A stretch of 64,000 nt of DNA from Streptomyces regalis (GCF_001509475.1 NZ_LLZG01000243.1:1-64000), one strand, 5' to 3'; shown: positions 34,029-43,289, counted from the stretch's first letter. The notes: generated by a model not told the origin, from the letters alone. Numbers and translations: made by a program.

Positions 34029-34891
34029 AGATCGCCCTCGACCCGTACATGTTCCGCGCGCTCCCCATCGACGCGATGGTGCGCACGGTCGCCGAACTCG
34101 GCTACGACTACATCGAGTTGTCGCCCCGCGACGACTTCATGCCGTTCTTCCTGCACCCACGGGCGGACGACGGGCGGATCGCCGAGCTGAAGAACTCCCT
34201 GCGCACGCACGGCGTACAGCTGTCCTCCGTGCTGCCGCTGTACAAGTGGTCCTCGCCGGACGAGACCGAGCGGCAGGCCGCCGTCCGCTACTGGAAGCGG
34301 ATGATCGAGATCACCGCCGATCTCGGATGTCCGTTGATGAACTCGGAGTTCAACGGCCGCCCCGAGCGCGCCGCCGAGAGCGAGGCGGCCTTCTGGCGCT
34401 CGCTGGAGGAACTGCTCCCGGTGTTCGAGCGCGAAGGCATCGCTCTGAACCTGGAGGCGCACCCGGACGACTTCTGCGAGGAGAACACCCCCGCGGTCGA
34501 CCTGGTCCGCGCGATCAACAAACCGTGGGTGAACTACCTCTACTGCGCCCCGCACTCCTTCCACCTGTCGGGCGCGGACCCGACGGCGGACATCGCGGCG
34601 ATGATGCGCTACGCCGGCGACAAGCTCCAGCACGTGCACATCGCCGACTCCTTCAACCACAAGGGATCGTCGGGCCTGCGCTACATCCTCAACCCGCCCG
34701 GCACCCCGGCCCGCATCCACCAGCACCTGGACATCGGGCAGGGCGAGGTCGACTGGGACGCGTTCTTCGGCACCCTGCGCGAGCTGAACTTCGACGGCGT
34801 CGCCACGGCTTGCGTCTTCGCCTGGGAGGAACGGGCCGAGGAGTCCTCGGCATTCATGCTGGACCGCATCCGCAAGGAGCTGGCCGAGTAG
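34025..34891 (+). CDS. sugar phosphate isomerase/epimerase-type TIM barrel (IolH/IolI-like)
   Basis: A 288-residue barrel starting at GTG 34025 ([17 protein letters not shown] follows), overlapped with iolG as GTGA. Motifs include [30 protein letters not shown], the metal-site histidines in [15 protein letters not shown] and the glutamate of GEVDWDAFF. It is related to IolH/IolI-like proteins of inositol catabolism. It is the last gene of the operon and ends six bases before the convergent P450 gene. Confidence 0.83.
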   Translation: MKIALDPYMFRALPIDAMVRTVAELGYDYIELSPRDDFMPFFLHPRADDGRIAELKNSLRTHGVQLSSVLPLYKWSSPDETERQAAVRYWKRMIEITADLGCPLMNSEFNGRPERAAESEAAFWRSLEELLPVFEREGIALNLEAHPDDFCEENTPAVDLVRAINKPWVNYLYCAPHSFHLSGADPTADIAAMMRYAGDKLQHVHIADSFNHKGSSGLRYILNPPGTPARIHQHLDIGQGEVDWDAFFGTLRELNFDGVATACVFAWEERAEESSAFMLDRIRKELAE

Positions 34892-34897
34892 GGGAGT

Positions 34898-36124
34898 TCA
34901 GGCGGCCTTCAGGGCGAGTGGCAGTGCGCTCGGGCCGCTGAGGAAGTTGGAGTAGACGGGCTTCGCCGGGCCCGTCTGCTCCATCTCCGCCACCAGGTCG
35001 CGCAGTCCCGCCAGTACGGCGCCGATCTCCGCCCGGGCCAGGTAGGCGCCGAGGCAGAAGTGCGGGCCGTAGGCGAAGGTGACGTGCTTGTTGGGGGTGC
35101 GGTCCAGGCGCAGTTCGCCGGGGGCGTCGAAGATCCTCTCGTCGTGGTTGGCGGAGGCGTTCCAGACGGTGACGATCTCCCCCGCCTTGATCGGGTGGCC
35201 GCCGACCTCGGTGTCGGTCGTCGCGGTGCGCCCCGAGTGCAGGGCGGGGGTCGTCCAGCGCAGGATCTCCTCGACGGCGGTGTCGATCCCGGCGTCGCCG
35301 CGCTTGAGAGCCTGCCACTGGTCGGGGTGGTCCAGCAGGGCGAGGGCGGCACCGACCATGGACAGGCGGGCCGTCTCGTCGCCACCGAGGATCAGGCTGT
35401 AGCAGTTGAGCATGATCTCGTCGTCGTCCAGCGGCAGCCCGTTCACCTCGCTGCCCGCCAGCAGCGCGATGATGTCCGCGTGGCCGCTGTCGCGCCGGTC
35501 ACGGGCGAGGTTGGCGAAGTAGAGCAGGATCTCGTTCTTGGCGATCCAGGCATCGGCGGCCGTACTGTCCGCCTCGTGCGAGCCCAGCGCCGACGACGTG
35601 AGGCTCAGCACGTAGGCCCGGTCGCGGTCGGGTACGCCGAGCAGGTCGCAGATGGAGCCCAATGGTATGCCGGCCGCCACGTCGGCGGCGAAGTCGCAGG
35701 TCCCCTTCTCCAGGGCGTCCCCCAGCAGCCGGGTCACCGTGCGCCGCACGCTCTCCACGATCGGCTCCAGGACCCGCGGCGAGAACGCCGACATCAGGAC
35801 GCGGCGCAGCCCGGCGTGCCTCGCCCCGTCGGTGATGGCGAGCATCCGGCCGGCCGCGGAGTCGCCGCCGGCGAGCAGCGTCTCCAGGACGTTGCCGCCC
35901 TCGGAGGTGAAGCGTGCGCTGTCGCGGTACACGGAGGTGACGTCGGCGTGCCGGGTCACCGCCCAGAAGCCGGGGGCCGTGTCGGTGGCCGGGTTCCAGT
36001 GGACCGGCCGGTGCTCCCTCAAGTGGCGCCACACGGCGGACAGGTCGCTCTCGGCGTGCAGCCGCGGATCGGCCAGGTTCAGCGTGTCGAGCTCTTCCGG
36101 CGCGATCGTCCGCCGTGTGGTCAT
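34898..36124 (-). CDS. cytochrome P450, NovI/CYP163-like amino-acid beta-hydroxylase type
   Basis: A 408-residue P450. It shows the oxygen-binding I-helix LILGGDETARLS, ExxR in EEILRWTTPALHSG, and heme ligand Cys in FAYGPHFCLGAYLARAE (about residue 355). Its N-terminus (TIAPEELDTLNLADPRLHAE) and LAGGDSAAGRML resemble the NovI/CYP163 group, which hydroxylates aminoacyl groups on NRPS carrier domains, often with an MbtH partner. Immediately upstream on the same strand is an mbtH remnant, which supports origin in an NRPS cluster. No NRPS module is in the window, so it may have no substrate now. Start ATG 36124 has GGGAGG. Confidence 0.88.
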   Translation of the reverse strand: MTTRRTIAPEELDTLNLADPRLHAESDLSAVWRHLREHRPVHWNPATDTAPGFWAVTRHADVTSVYRDSARFTSEGGNVLETLLAGGDSAAGRMLAITDGARHAGLRRVLMSAFSPRVLEPIVESVRRTVTRLLGDALEKGTCDFAADVAAGIPLGSICDLLGVPDRDRAYVLSLTSSALGSHEADSTAADAWIAKNEILLYFANLARDRRDSGHADIIALLAGSEVNGLPLDDDEIMLNCYSLILGGDETARLSMVGAALALLDHPDQWQALKRGDAGIDTAVEEILRWTTPALHSGRTATTDTEVGGHPIKAGEIVTVWNASANHDERIFDAPGELRLDRTPNKHVTFAYGPHFCLGAYLARAEIGAVLAGLRDLVAEMEQTGPAKPVYSNFLSGPSALPLALKAA

Positions 36125-36152
36125 CCCGTTTCCTCCCGTGCTTCCGCTGTCC

Positions 36153-36312
36153 CTATGCGCCCATGGCCCGGATGAGGCTCTTCGGACGCATGTCGGTCCA
36201 GTGCCTCTCAACGTAGTCCAGGCAGGACTGGCGTCCGGCGGCACCGCGGACGACGGTCCAGCCGGCCGGCACCTCGGCGAAGGCGGGCCACAGCGAGTGC
36301 TGTCGCTCACCT
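36153..36312 (-). pseudogene. 5'-truncated mbtH gene
   Basis: Codons read [17 protein letters not shown], then [17 protein letters not shown] and end MGA-stop, the conserved C-terminal three quarters of MbtH proteins, which activate NRPS adenylation domains. The N-terminal F-x-V-L-x-N portion and a start codon are missing: upstream of about 36312 the frame runs into antisense E2 sequence. It lies 28 bases before the P450 start on the same strand. Confidence 0.85.
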
Positions 36313-36398
36313 TCGACCACCGGGTGCGCGACGGCGGCACCGCGGCCGGATTCCTGCGCCATGTCACCGACCGCCTCGTGAGCGGCTCCGGCGACTGA
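36298..36398 (+). pseudogene. 3' fragment of a 2-oxoacid dehydrogenase E2 acyltransferase gene
   Basis: About 33 codons reading [19 protein letters not shown] and [11 protein letters not shown] up to a stop at 36398. The DHRxxDG motif with catalytic His is diagnostic of the E2 catalytic domain C-terminus. Nothing of the remaining 400 residues is present upstream; instead the opposite strand carries the mbtH fragment. The breakpoint lies within about 36298-36312. Confidence 0.8.
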
Positions 36399-36409
36399 CG
36401 ACGACTGAC

Positions 36410-37366
36410 TCACCGGCGGCTCTCGGGAGAGCGGCGGTCCGCCCTGCGCTGTGCCAGCCACAGGGCGACCTCCTCCGAGATCGGCTGCCCGGTCTCCAGT
36501 TCCACGAAGCCGAACTGGCCGCCCTGGTTGCACTCCAGGAACCACCAGATGCCGTCCTCGTCCTCGGCGAAGTCGAAGGCGGCGAACGCCAGTCCGGCGA
36601 GGGTGACGTACTCGTGCACCGACTTGCCGATGCGCTCGGGGACCGGGACCGGCTCCCAGGCGTGCCCGGTGTCGCCGTAGCGTCCGTCGACCTGCCCGGG
36701 TTCGGCGGTCTTCCGCGCGGCGAACAGCCGGGTGCCGACACTGGTCAGCCGGATGTCCGCCCGCTTGGGTACGTACCGCTGCAGCAGCGCGGGCCCGGCC
36801 GCGACGGCGGAGAAGTCCGCGCCGGGGCCGACGAGGGTGGTGGGCAGGGCCAGCCCGGGGTCACCGGGCGGCGGCCCTGACGCCGACTTCACCACCACGT
36901 CCCGGTACTCCTCGGCGAACTCCCGCGCCAGCCGGGGTGACGTGGTGAAGACCGTCGGCGGTACGGCGAAGCCGCTGAGGTGGGCGACCCTCAACTGCCA
37001 GGGTTTCAGCCGAGCTTGGTCGGCGTTGCGCGGATGGTTCATCCATCGCGCGGCGGCGGAGTGGAGCATCCCGTACAGCGCCTGCCTGGTCTCGGCGGTC
37101 AGCCACGGTGAGGAATGCTCGGCGTACGCGGCCGGTTCGCCGGGCCTGCGCACCCATATGGAGCGCAGGCCTCCCATGCTGAGCACATGTCCGTTGACCG
37201 ACAGGTGCCCGTCGAAGTCACCATGGGCGAAGTCGGCGGACAGCACGGCCTTGCCCGGCAGGTCGGCGGGGTCCAGCCGCATCACGGGAGTCCCTGTCCC
37301 ATGCAGCCTGGCCACCACCATGTCGGCGGTCACGTCCTCTTCGGACGTCAGGATCAGTACGGTCAT
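36410..37366 (-). CDS. tgmB: graspetide ATP-grasp ligase (TgmB-type)
   Basis: A 318-residue ATP-grasp enzyme of the MvdD/TgmB RiPP maturase type. It begins [20 protein letters not shown], has an N-terminal domain with [14 protein letters not shown], and the ATP-grasp core with [24 protein letters not shown] and the metal-binding end [20 protein letters not shown] (D, E and N ligands). Such enzymes form ester or amide links between Thr/Ser/Lys and Asp/Glu side chains of a precursor, here encoded 14 bases upstream. The typical third gene, a protein-isoaspartate-type methyltransferase, is absent; the E2 and mbtH remnants follow instead. Confidence 0.9.
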   Translation of the reverse strand: MTVLILTSEEDVTADMVVARLHGTGTPVMRLDPADLPGKAVLSADFAHGDFDGHLSVNGHVLSMGGLRSIWVRRPGEPAAYAEHSSPWLTAETRQALYGMLHSAAARWMNHPRNADQARLKPWQLRVAHLSGFAVPPTVFTTSPRLAREFAEEYRDVVVKSASGPPPGDPGLALPTTLVGPGADFSAVAAGPALLQRYVPKRADIRLTSVGTRLFAARKTAEPGQVDGRYGDTGHAWEPVPVPERIGKSVHEYVTLAGLAFAAFDFAEDEDGIWWFLECNQGGQFGFVELETGQPISEEVALWLAQRRADRRSPESRR

Positions 37367-37380
37367 TCGCGCACGGATCG

Positions 37381-37572
37381 TCAGTCGTCGAAGTGGGTCG
37401 CGGATCCGGCCGTGGACGTCGTCGTGCCGACCGCGAGCAGGAGGTCCGGGTCACTGACGGCGGGGCGGCCGTCGGGCAGCACGTTCAACTGGCGGGCCGG
37501 GTCGAAGTGATACGGCGTCACCGCGTTCGGAAGCCCTCGGGGAAAGGCGTAGTTGAGGGTGAACGGTCGCAC
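37381..37572 (-). CDS. tgmA: graspetide precursor peptide (TgmA-type)
   Basis: A 63-residue peptide starting at GTG 37572, six bases after GGAGG. The leader MRPFTLNYAFPRG followed by TPYHFDPARQLNVLPDGRP and DPDLLLAVG is the family signature of ATP-grasp-modified RiPP precursors. The core is TTTSTAGSATHFDD: Thr/Ser donors, Asp acceptors. The ligase encoded downstream would join these side chains. The peptide ends directly after the acidic pair, as is usual. No dedicated protease or exporter is visible. Confidence 0.9.
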   Translation of the reverse strand: MRPFTLNYAFPRGLPNAVTPYHFDPARQLNVLPDGRPAVSDPDLLLAVGTTTSTAGSATHFDD

Positions 37573-37844
37573 TCGAAACCTCCACGGACGTTGTCTGCAT
37601 TACCGTCCCTTACGCGCTTCTTGCGTAAGGAATTCATCACTTTCAGCCACATCGGGGTGAAGGTCGTCACATCAACTGCACGACTCGCGTGCACCTTCCC
37701 CACGAGCCATCCATCGGATGGACCGTCACATCTGTCACACGAGCCACAGGAGGTGACCGCACCCTCACGCTCGGCCCCTCCCGTGCACACGCGACTCCTT
37801 GACGCTGAACCGTTTCATTGCTTCTCTCAGAAAGCCGTTCTTCA
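37573..37844. other. divergent regulatory region, tgmA and CE2-like esterase
   Basis: This stretch separates the minus-strand precursor gene from the plus-strand esterase. It is less GC-rich than the flanks (37600-37680) and must hold promoters for both. A TTGACG at 37799-37804 could be a -35 element for the esterase, but no good -10 follows at the right spacing. GTCACATCTGTCACACGAG near 37725 has short repeats of unknown meaning. No gene seen. Confidence 0.45.
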
Positions 37845-37858
37845 TGGGAGCGCTCCCA
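37845..37858. promoter_or_regulatory. perfect CebR-type operator
   Basis: TGGGAGCGCTCCCA is the 14-bp palindrome bound by CebR, the LacI-family repressor of cellulose and cello-oligosaccharide genes in Streptomyces. It lies 27 bases before the GTG start of the secreted esterase and matches the consensus at all positions. It implies induction by cellobiose or cellotriose. Confidence 0.88.
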
Positions 37859-37884
37859 ACCCCCACACGTGAAAGGGATCCCCT

Positions 37885-39900
37885 GTGCAGACCACCACCC
37901 CCCACCCCCTCCTCCTACGCCGCCCCAGACGCGCCCTTTCCGCCCTCGTCACCGCCGCGCTCGTCGCCTGCCTGCTGTCGCTGTCCTGGGCGGGCGGCTC
38001 ACCGGCGCGGGCAGCGGCCGGTGACGGCTCGGTGTCCGACCCCAACATCGCCTACGTGGGTCGCTGGGACACGAGTTCAGGCACGGGCGCCGTGCCCCAC
38101 TGGTCCGGCGCGTACCTCCAGACGGCCTTCACCGGCACCACGGTGAAAGTCAGGGCGAGGGACGCGGTCAACTTCTACGCGAGCATCGACGGCGGAGCCG
38201 ACGTCTTCCACGCGGGCGTCCGCGGGACGGTGAACCTCACGCCCCAGCCCCTGTCCCCCGGCACCCACACCCTGCGGATCTCCTACCGCTCCGGCGACAC
38301 CGTTTTCCAGGGCCTGGTGCTGGACTCCGGCGCGCGGACGGTCAGTCCGACCATGCCGTCAGGGCTGGTCGAGTTCGTCGGGGACTCCATCACCGCCGGC
38401 GCCCTCACCGACCGGCTGGCGCTCGACTCGTACGCCTGGAAGACCGGCGAGCGGCTGGGCCTGCGGCACACCCGGATCGCCCGGGCGGGCTACTGCCTCG
38501 TCGCCCAGTCCGGTTGTACGGGCCTGAGCAGCCAGTACTTCAGGACCGGCAGCACCGGCGACCAGGGCTGGGACTTCTCCCGCTACGGGGCGAGCGCGGT
38601 CGTCATCAACCTGGGCACCAACGACATCGGCCACGGCGTGTCCGGCTCCGCCTTCCAGTCGGCGTACACCAAGTTCCTGAGCGACCTGCGCGCCAAGCAC
38701 CCCGAGGCGCACCTCTTCGCCGTGCAGACGCTCAAGAAGCGCTACGTGACGGAGACCAGGGCCGCCGTGAGCGCCCGCAACGGCTCCGGTGACGCCAGGG
38801 TGCACTACGTCGACACCACGGGCTGGCTCACCGACGGCACCGACTACGAGGACGGCAACGGCCACCCCAACGAGGCGGGGCACACCAAGTTCGCCGGCCG
38901 CCTGGCGCCCGTCATCGCCGCCCAACTGCGCACCGCCACCCCCGTGTCCACCAAGGCGGCCGCTCCCGGCCAGCCCGGCGACCCCAACATCAAGTTCGTC
39001 GGCCGCTGGGACACCCGCAGCTCCAGCACCCTCTACACCCCGTACTGGGCCGGCGCGTACTACCGGGTCGGGTTCACCGGCCGGACGGTCAAGCTGAAGC
39101 AGCGGAACACCATCGACTTCTGGGCGCGCATCGACAACGGGCCGGTGAAGTTCTACGACGACGTCAAGGGCACGGTGGACCTCACCCCGTCACCGCTGGC
39201 TTCCGGCAACCACACGCTCCAGGTCAACTACCAGGTGGTGGCCGGCTCCTATCGCGGTGACGCCGTCTTCCAAGGGCTGGCCCTCGACAGTGGCGCGACG
39301 ACGTTCGCGCCGCAGGCACCGGCCAAGCTGATCGAGTTCGTCGGGGACTCCATCACCGTCGGCACCACGACCTCGCAGAACGCCCGTACCGCGTACGGCT
39401 GGCTGATCGGCGAACGGCTCGGTACGGAGCACACACAGATCGCCCAGGGCGGCGCCTGTCTGGTCGCCGCGGCGGACGGATGCGTGGGCCTGGAGCAGCA
39501 GTTCACCCGGCTCAATCCCAACGCGCCCACCCCGGACTGGGAATTCTCCCGCTACCAGGCGGACGCCGTCGTCATCAACCTGGGCACCAACGACGTGGGC
39601 CACGGCGTCAGCTCCGCACAGTTCCAGTCGGCGTACACCAGCCTGCTGCGCAAGGTCCGAGCCGCCTACCCCAGGGCCTGGATCTTCGCGTTGGAGACCT
39701 TCCGCGGCCGCTACGTCCCGCAGACCGAAGCGGCCGTCAAGGCGGCCGTCGACGGCGGCGACACCCGGGTCTCGTTCGTCGACACGACGGGCTGGCTGGG
39801 CTCCGGCGACCTGACGGACTCCGTCCACCCGAACGACCAGGGCCATCGCGTCATCGCCGACCGCCTGGCACCGATCATCGCAGCGAGAATCGGCAGCTGA
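37885..39900 (+). CDS. secreted tandem SGNH esterase (CE2-like, two repeats)
   Basis: A 671-residue protein with a long signal peptide (hydrophobic ALVTAALVACLLSLSWAGG, cut near ARAAAG). It contains two homologous units of about 310 residues, each with a beta-jelly-roll (DPNIAYVGRWDT / DPNIKFVGRWDT) and an SGNH domain: nucleophile EFVGDSIT near 166 and 487, NLGTND near 245 and 565. Block V is DSVHPND in unit 2 but DGNGHPNE in unit 1, where the Asp is one residue too far from His. The architecture fits CE2-type acetyl-polysaccharide esterases acting on plant cell wall. GTG start with GAAAGGG upstream; the CebR box indicates cellulose-linked control. Confidence 0.88.
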   Translation: MQTTTPHPLLLRRPRRALSALVTAALVACLLSLSWAGGSPARAAAGDGSVSDPNIAYVGRWDTSSGTGAVPHWSGAYLQTAFTGTTVKVRARDAVNFYASIDGGADVFHAGVRGTVNLTPQPLSPGTHTLRISYRSGDTVFQGLVLDSGARTVSPTMPSGLVEFVGDSITAGALTDRLALDSYAWKTGERLGLRHTRIARAGYCLVAQSGCTGLSSQYFRTGSTGDQGWDFSRYGASAVVINLGTNDIGHGVSGSAFQSAYTKFLSDLRAKHPEAHLFAVQTLKKRYVTETRAAVSARNGSGDARVHYVDTTGWLTDGTDYEDGNGHPNEAGHTKFAGRLAPVIAAQLRTATPVSTKAAAPGQPGDPNIKFVGRWDTRSSSTLYTPYWAGAYYRVGFTGRTVKLKQRNTIDFWARIDNGPVKFYDDVKGTVDLTPSPLASGNHTLQVNYQVVAGSYRGDAVFQGLALDSGATTFAPQAPAKLIEFVGDSITVGTTTSQNARTAYGWLIGERLGTEHTQIAQGGACLVAAADGCVGLEQQFTRLNPNAPTPDWEFSRYQADAVVINLGTNDVGHGVSSAQFQSAYTSLLRKVRAAYPRAWIFALETFRGRYVPQTEAAVKAAVDGGDTRVSFVDTTGWLGSGDLTDSVHPNDQGHRVIADRLAPIIAARIGS

Positions 39901-39902
39901 CC

Positions 39903-41459
39903 TCAGGCCATCGGCATTCCTCCCCCCTGGAGCCGTTCCAGGTCGGAGCGGCGGACCTGGATGACGAGGAGGGCGATCACCGCGGCGATCGCGGTGAAGA
40001 TCGCGGCCATGATGAAGGCGGCGGAGACTCCCGCGGTGAGGATCTCGTCGGCATAGGGCGCCGGGAGCTGCCCCGTGCGCTCGAAGCGGAGCCGCTCCAC
40101 GGGGGTCGCCTGGGACAGGAAGGCGGGGATCTGCTGGTCGGCCTCGTTGCCGCTGGCCGTACCGAACACCGTGACCAGGATGGACAGCCCGAGGGAACCG
40201 CCCACCTGCTGGGTGGCGTTGAGAAGCCCGGAGGCGGCGCCCGTCTCCCGGATGGCCACGTTGGACAGCGCCATCAGGGTCAGGGACACGAACTCCATGC
40301 CCATCCCGAGGCTGAATACGAGGATCGGGCCGAGGATGCTGCCCGCGTAGGTGGAGTGGACGTCGGTCAGGGTCAGCCAGGCGAGGCCGGCGGCGGCCAG
40401 TATCGCGCCGGTGACCATGAAGGGCTTGGGCCCGTACTTCGGCAGGAGTTGGGAGGCCAGCCCCGCGCCCACCGCGATGACGGCGCTCACCGGGAGGAAG
40501 GCAAGGCCGGCCTGGAGCGGGCTGAAGTCCAGCACGTTCTGGACGAAGAGGGTGAGGAAGAAGAACATGCCGAAGATCGCGGCGGCGAGGCTCAGCATCA
40601 TGCCGTAGGTGCCGGCCCGGTTGCGGTCCGCGAACATGTGCAGGGGTGTGATCGGCTGCCGGGAGCGCCGTTCGATCAGGATGAACGCCAGCAGGACGAC
40701 GACGGCCGCCCCGAACGCGGCCAGGGTGAGCGGGTCACGCCAGCCGTCCTGCGCGGCCCGGATGAACCCGTACACCAGCAGCACCATGCCGATGGTGGAG
40801 GCCAGCGCGCCCGCCAGGTCGAAGTGACCGGGGTGCCGCTCGGACTCCCGGATCCAGCGCGGGGTGGCGAGCGCGATGAGCAGCCCGATGGGCACGTTGA
40901 CGAACAGCACCCAGCGCCAGTTCAGCCACTCGACCAGGATTCCGCCCGCCAGCAGCCCGATCGCGCCGCCGCCCGCCGAGACCGCGGCGAAGACGCCGAA
41001 CGCCCTGTTGCGTTCGGGCCCTTCAGGGAAGGTCGTACTGATCAGGGCGAGGGCGGTCGGGGACGCGATGGCGCCGCCGACGCCCTGGAGGGCACGAGCG
41101 GCGAGCAGTTGCCACTCGTTCTGGGACATTCCGCCGAGCAACGAGGCGAGTACGAAGAGCAGCACGCCGAAGATGAAGACGCGCCGTCTGCCGAGGATGT
41201 CGCCCATTCTGCCGCCGAGCAGCAGCAGTCCGCCGAAGGTGAGCGTGTAGGCGTTGATCACCCAGGACAGGCTGGTCGTGGAGAAGTCGAGGGAGCGCTG
41301 GATGTCCGGCAGGGCGATGTTCACGATGGTGATGTCGAGCACCACCATCAGCTGGCAGGACGCGATGACCAGCAACGCCATACCACTGCCACGGCCCTCG
41401 CCCCGCTCCGTCTCCTGCGGGGTGGTCCGCGCTTCGGGTGTCGGCTCCGGGTTGCTCAT
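39903..41459 (-). CDS. MFS multidrug exporter (DHA2, EmrB/QacA type)
   Basis: A 518-residue, 14-segment transporter. Signature motifs: LDITIVNIALPDIQRSL in segment 1, GGRMGDILGRRRVF in loop 2-3, RALQGVGGAIASPTALALI in segment 4 and the antiporter motif C-like GGAIGLLAGGILVEWLNWRW in segment 5. It would export drugs or a metabolite with proton antiport. The ATG at 41459 is chosen as the first start before the hydrophobic core; an upstream extension is open but Arg-rich and without a ribosome site. It lies downstream of the conservon-type P450 gene on the same strand, 132 bases away; no TetR-type regulator is adjacent. Confidence 0.88.
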   Translation of the reverse strand: MSNPEPTPEARTTPQETERGEGRGSGMALLVIASCQLMVVLDITIVNIALPDIQRSLDFSTTSLSWVINAYTLTFGGLLLLGGRMGDILGRRRVFIFGVLLFVLASLLGGMSQNEWQLLAARALQGVGGAIASPTALALISTTFPEGPERNRAFGVFAAVSAGGGAIGLLAGGILVEWLNWRWVLFVNVPIGLLIALATPRWIRESERHPGHFDLAGALASTIGMVLLVYGFIRAAQDGWRDPLTLAAFGAAVVVLLAFILIERRSRQPITPLHMFADRNRAGTYGMMLSLAAAIFGMFFFLTLFVQNVLDFSPLQAGLAFLPVSAVIAVGAGLASQLLPKYGPKPFMVTGAILAAAGLAWLTLTDVHSTYAGSILGPILVFSLGMGMEFVSLTLMALSNVAIRETGAASGLLNATQQVGGSLGLSILVTVFGTASGNEADQQIPAFLSQATPVERLRFERTGQLPAPYADEILTAGVSAAFIMAAIFTAIAAVIALLVIQVRRSDLERLQGGGMPMA

Positions 41460-41591
41460 CGCATCGCGCCGTCGGCGGGGGGCTCGGTGGCTTCCCGCCA
41501 CCATTCGACCGTACGCCGCTGTGGGACGGGCCTCCAGTCGATCACGGGGCCGGGCCATGGCGCCCTTGGCGGGGCCCTGGTAGGCCCCTGG

Positions 41592-43046
41592 TCAGCGACC
41601 GGGGCGGATCAGGCCCGTGAGATAGCGCCACAGCGACGAGCGCTGCCGGGCGGACTGGTCCGGCAGCACCGGCTCGGCCGGCTCCGGCTCGGACTCCTGC
41701 ACCGTCTGCAGCGCCGATGCCCGCTCCGGTGCCGACGCCGGCGCGGATGCCGAGGGTCGCGCGGGCAGGGAGGCGAGTTCGTACCGTACGGGCAGTGAGC
41801 GCAGGCCGCGCATGAAGGGCGAGGAGCGCCACGGCAGTTGGTCGGCCGGGAGGGCGAGGTCCAGATGGGAGAACCGCTCGAAGAGCCGGCCCACACCTAC
41901 GGCCGCGACGGTCGACGCGAGCTCGCGCGCCGGGCACTGGCGGGGCCCCGCGCCCCAGGACAGGTGCGCCCGGGTGCTGATGGTGCTGCTCGCCGCCACG
42001 TGATCGGCGAAGAGCGGGTCGGCGTGCGCGGCGGCGGAGGAGACCCACACCGGGTCGCCCGCGCGGATCGTGTAGTTGCCGAGCGGGGTGTCCTTGGCGG
42101 CGAAGCGCGGTACGAAGTTCACCAGCGGCGGCTTGCGCATGACCACCCGGTTCATGGTCTCCCTGATCATCCCGGCGGACAGGCTGGCGCGCACGCTGCC
42201 GTCGCCGTCACCGGAGATGACCTCGACCACGGTGTTGGACATGAGGATCCCGACGTGGTCGGAGGTCATGCCGAGCAGCATGAACAGCTCACGGGCCAGC
42301 TCGTCGAGCGACAGGTCGGGGTGCGCGGCCAGAAGGTAGGAGGGGAAGTCGTCCCCCGGCTCCTTCAGCTTCACGGCCACCAGTTCCGCGAGCGTCGCCA
42401 GCAGCCGCTCCAGGGCGGGCTCCGCGTCCGGGCCCGCGTCCAGGACCCGCCACATGTCCATCAGCGCGTCGTCGCCCTGTGAACCGGGGAAGCCCAGCAG
42501 ATGGCTGGCCACCATCAGGGGCAGCGGCCGGGAGAACTGCGCGGACAGGTCCGCCACGCCCGTGCCGCCCCCGTGCCCGACCAAGGTGATCAGTTCGTCG
42601 GCGTAGGCGGTGACGGCCGCCTTCAGCCGCTTCGCCTGGGGGTGGCCGGGATCCTGGAACGGTTTGAGTGCTACGTCCCACGCCGTCCGCAGCGGTTTGT
42701 AACCGGGACCGCCTTGGATCAGCACATGGTTGACCTCCAGGGACGGCCCGAGCGGCCAGTCGGCGGGCACTTCGCCTTCCGCGCGGGCCCGCCAGTTCTC
42801 CAGCCCCTTGGGCCAGCCGTCGTCGTCCTGGAGAACCTGCAGCGCCTCCCGGTAGCCGAGGACCAGCCACGCGGGCACACCCAGCAGGTCGACCGGCGCG
42901 ACGGGTCCGTGCTGCTGCCTGAGTCGCTCGTACACGAGCGAGGGGCGCGTCTCGTAGTCGCGGGTCAGCAGCGGTTCGGGAGCCAGCTCCTCCAAGCGGG
43001 TGCCGTCGGCGCCCACCGCTCCGCTCTCACCCCACTGGGATTCCAT
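41592..43046 (-). CDS. cytochrome P450, conservon/CYP157-like, atypical ExxR
   Basis: A 484-residue P450. The heme-thiolate motif is SWGAGPRQCPARELA, with Pro after Cys in place of Leu-Gly, as in Streptomyces conservon-associated P450s (CYP157 and relatives). In the K-helix position the sequence is RETMNRVVMRKPPL, so the usual E-x-x-R reads E-T-M-N. The C-terminal 60 residues are a Ser/Pro/Glu-rich extension ending SLWRYLTGLIRPGR. The other conservon genes (sensor kinase, roadblock, DUF742, GTPase) are absent here. ATG 43046 has GGAGGG seven bases upstream. Activity is uncertain because ExxR normally holds the heme pocket, although CYP157-type proteins tolerate its loss. Confidence 0.85.
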   Translation of the reverse strand: MESQWGESGAVGADGTRLEELAPEPLLTRDYETRPSLVYERLRQQHGPVAPVDLLGVPAWLVLGYREALQVLQDDDGWPKGLENWRARAEGEVPADWPLGPSLEVNHVLIQGGPGYKPLRTAWDVALKPFQDPGHPQAKRLKAAVTAYADELITLVGHGGGTGVADLSAQFSRPLPLMVASHLLGFPGSQGDDALMDMWRVLDAGPDAEPALERLLATLAELVAVKLKEPGDDFPSYLLAAHPDLSLDELARELFMLLGMTSDHVGILMSNTVVEVISGDGDGSVRASLSAGMIRETMNRVVMRKPPLVNFVPRFAAKDTPLGNYTIRAGDPVWVSSAAAHADPLFADHVAASSTISTRAHLSWGAGPRQCPARELASTVAAVGVGRLFERFSHLDLALPADQLPWRSSPFMRGLRSLPVRYELASLPARPSASAPASAPERASALQTVQESEPEPAEPVLPDQSARQRSSLWRYLTGLIRPGR

Positions 43047-43289
43047 CTGCCCGCCGCCCTCCGACACTCCCCGCACCGGTGCACTACCAGTCAGTAGCCG
43101 ACAACGCCGGTGACCCTACCCCAGGGGGCACTTGCGGGTGAACGACGGGTGCGGTGGCTGTCCGCCGGGCGCCGGCGGGGTTCCCGGTGTTCCCGGTCTT
43201 ACCCCTGCCTCGGCGGCCGCACGTCGGCCGAGGGCGTCGCCCGCCCGGCCCGACGTCAGTCCCCGCCCGACGCCGATCCCCGCCCACCG

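Noticed and set aside
39480..41798. Plus-strand open frame of 772 codons
   Set aside because: Antisense of the MFS exporter; no motif.
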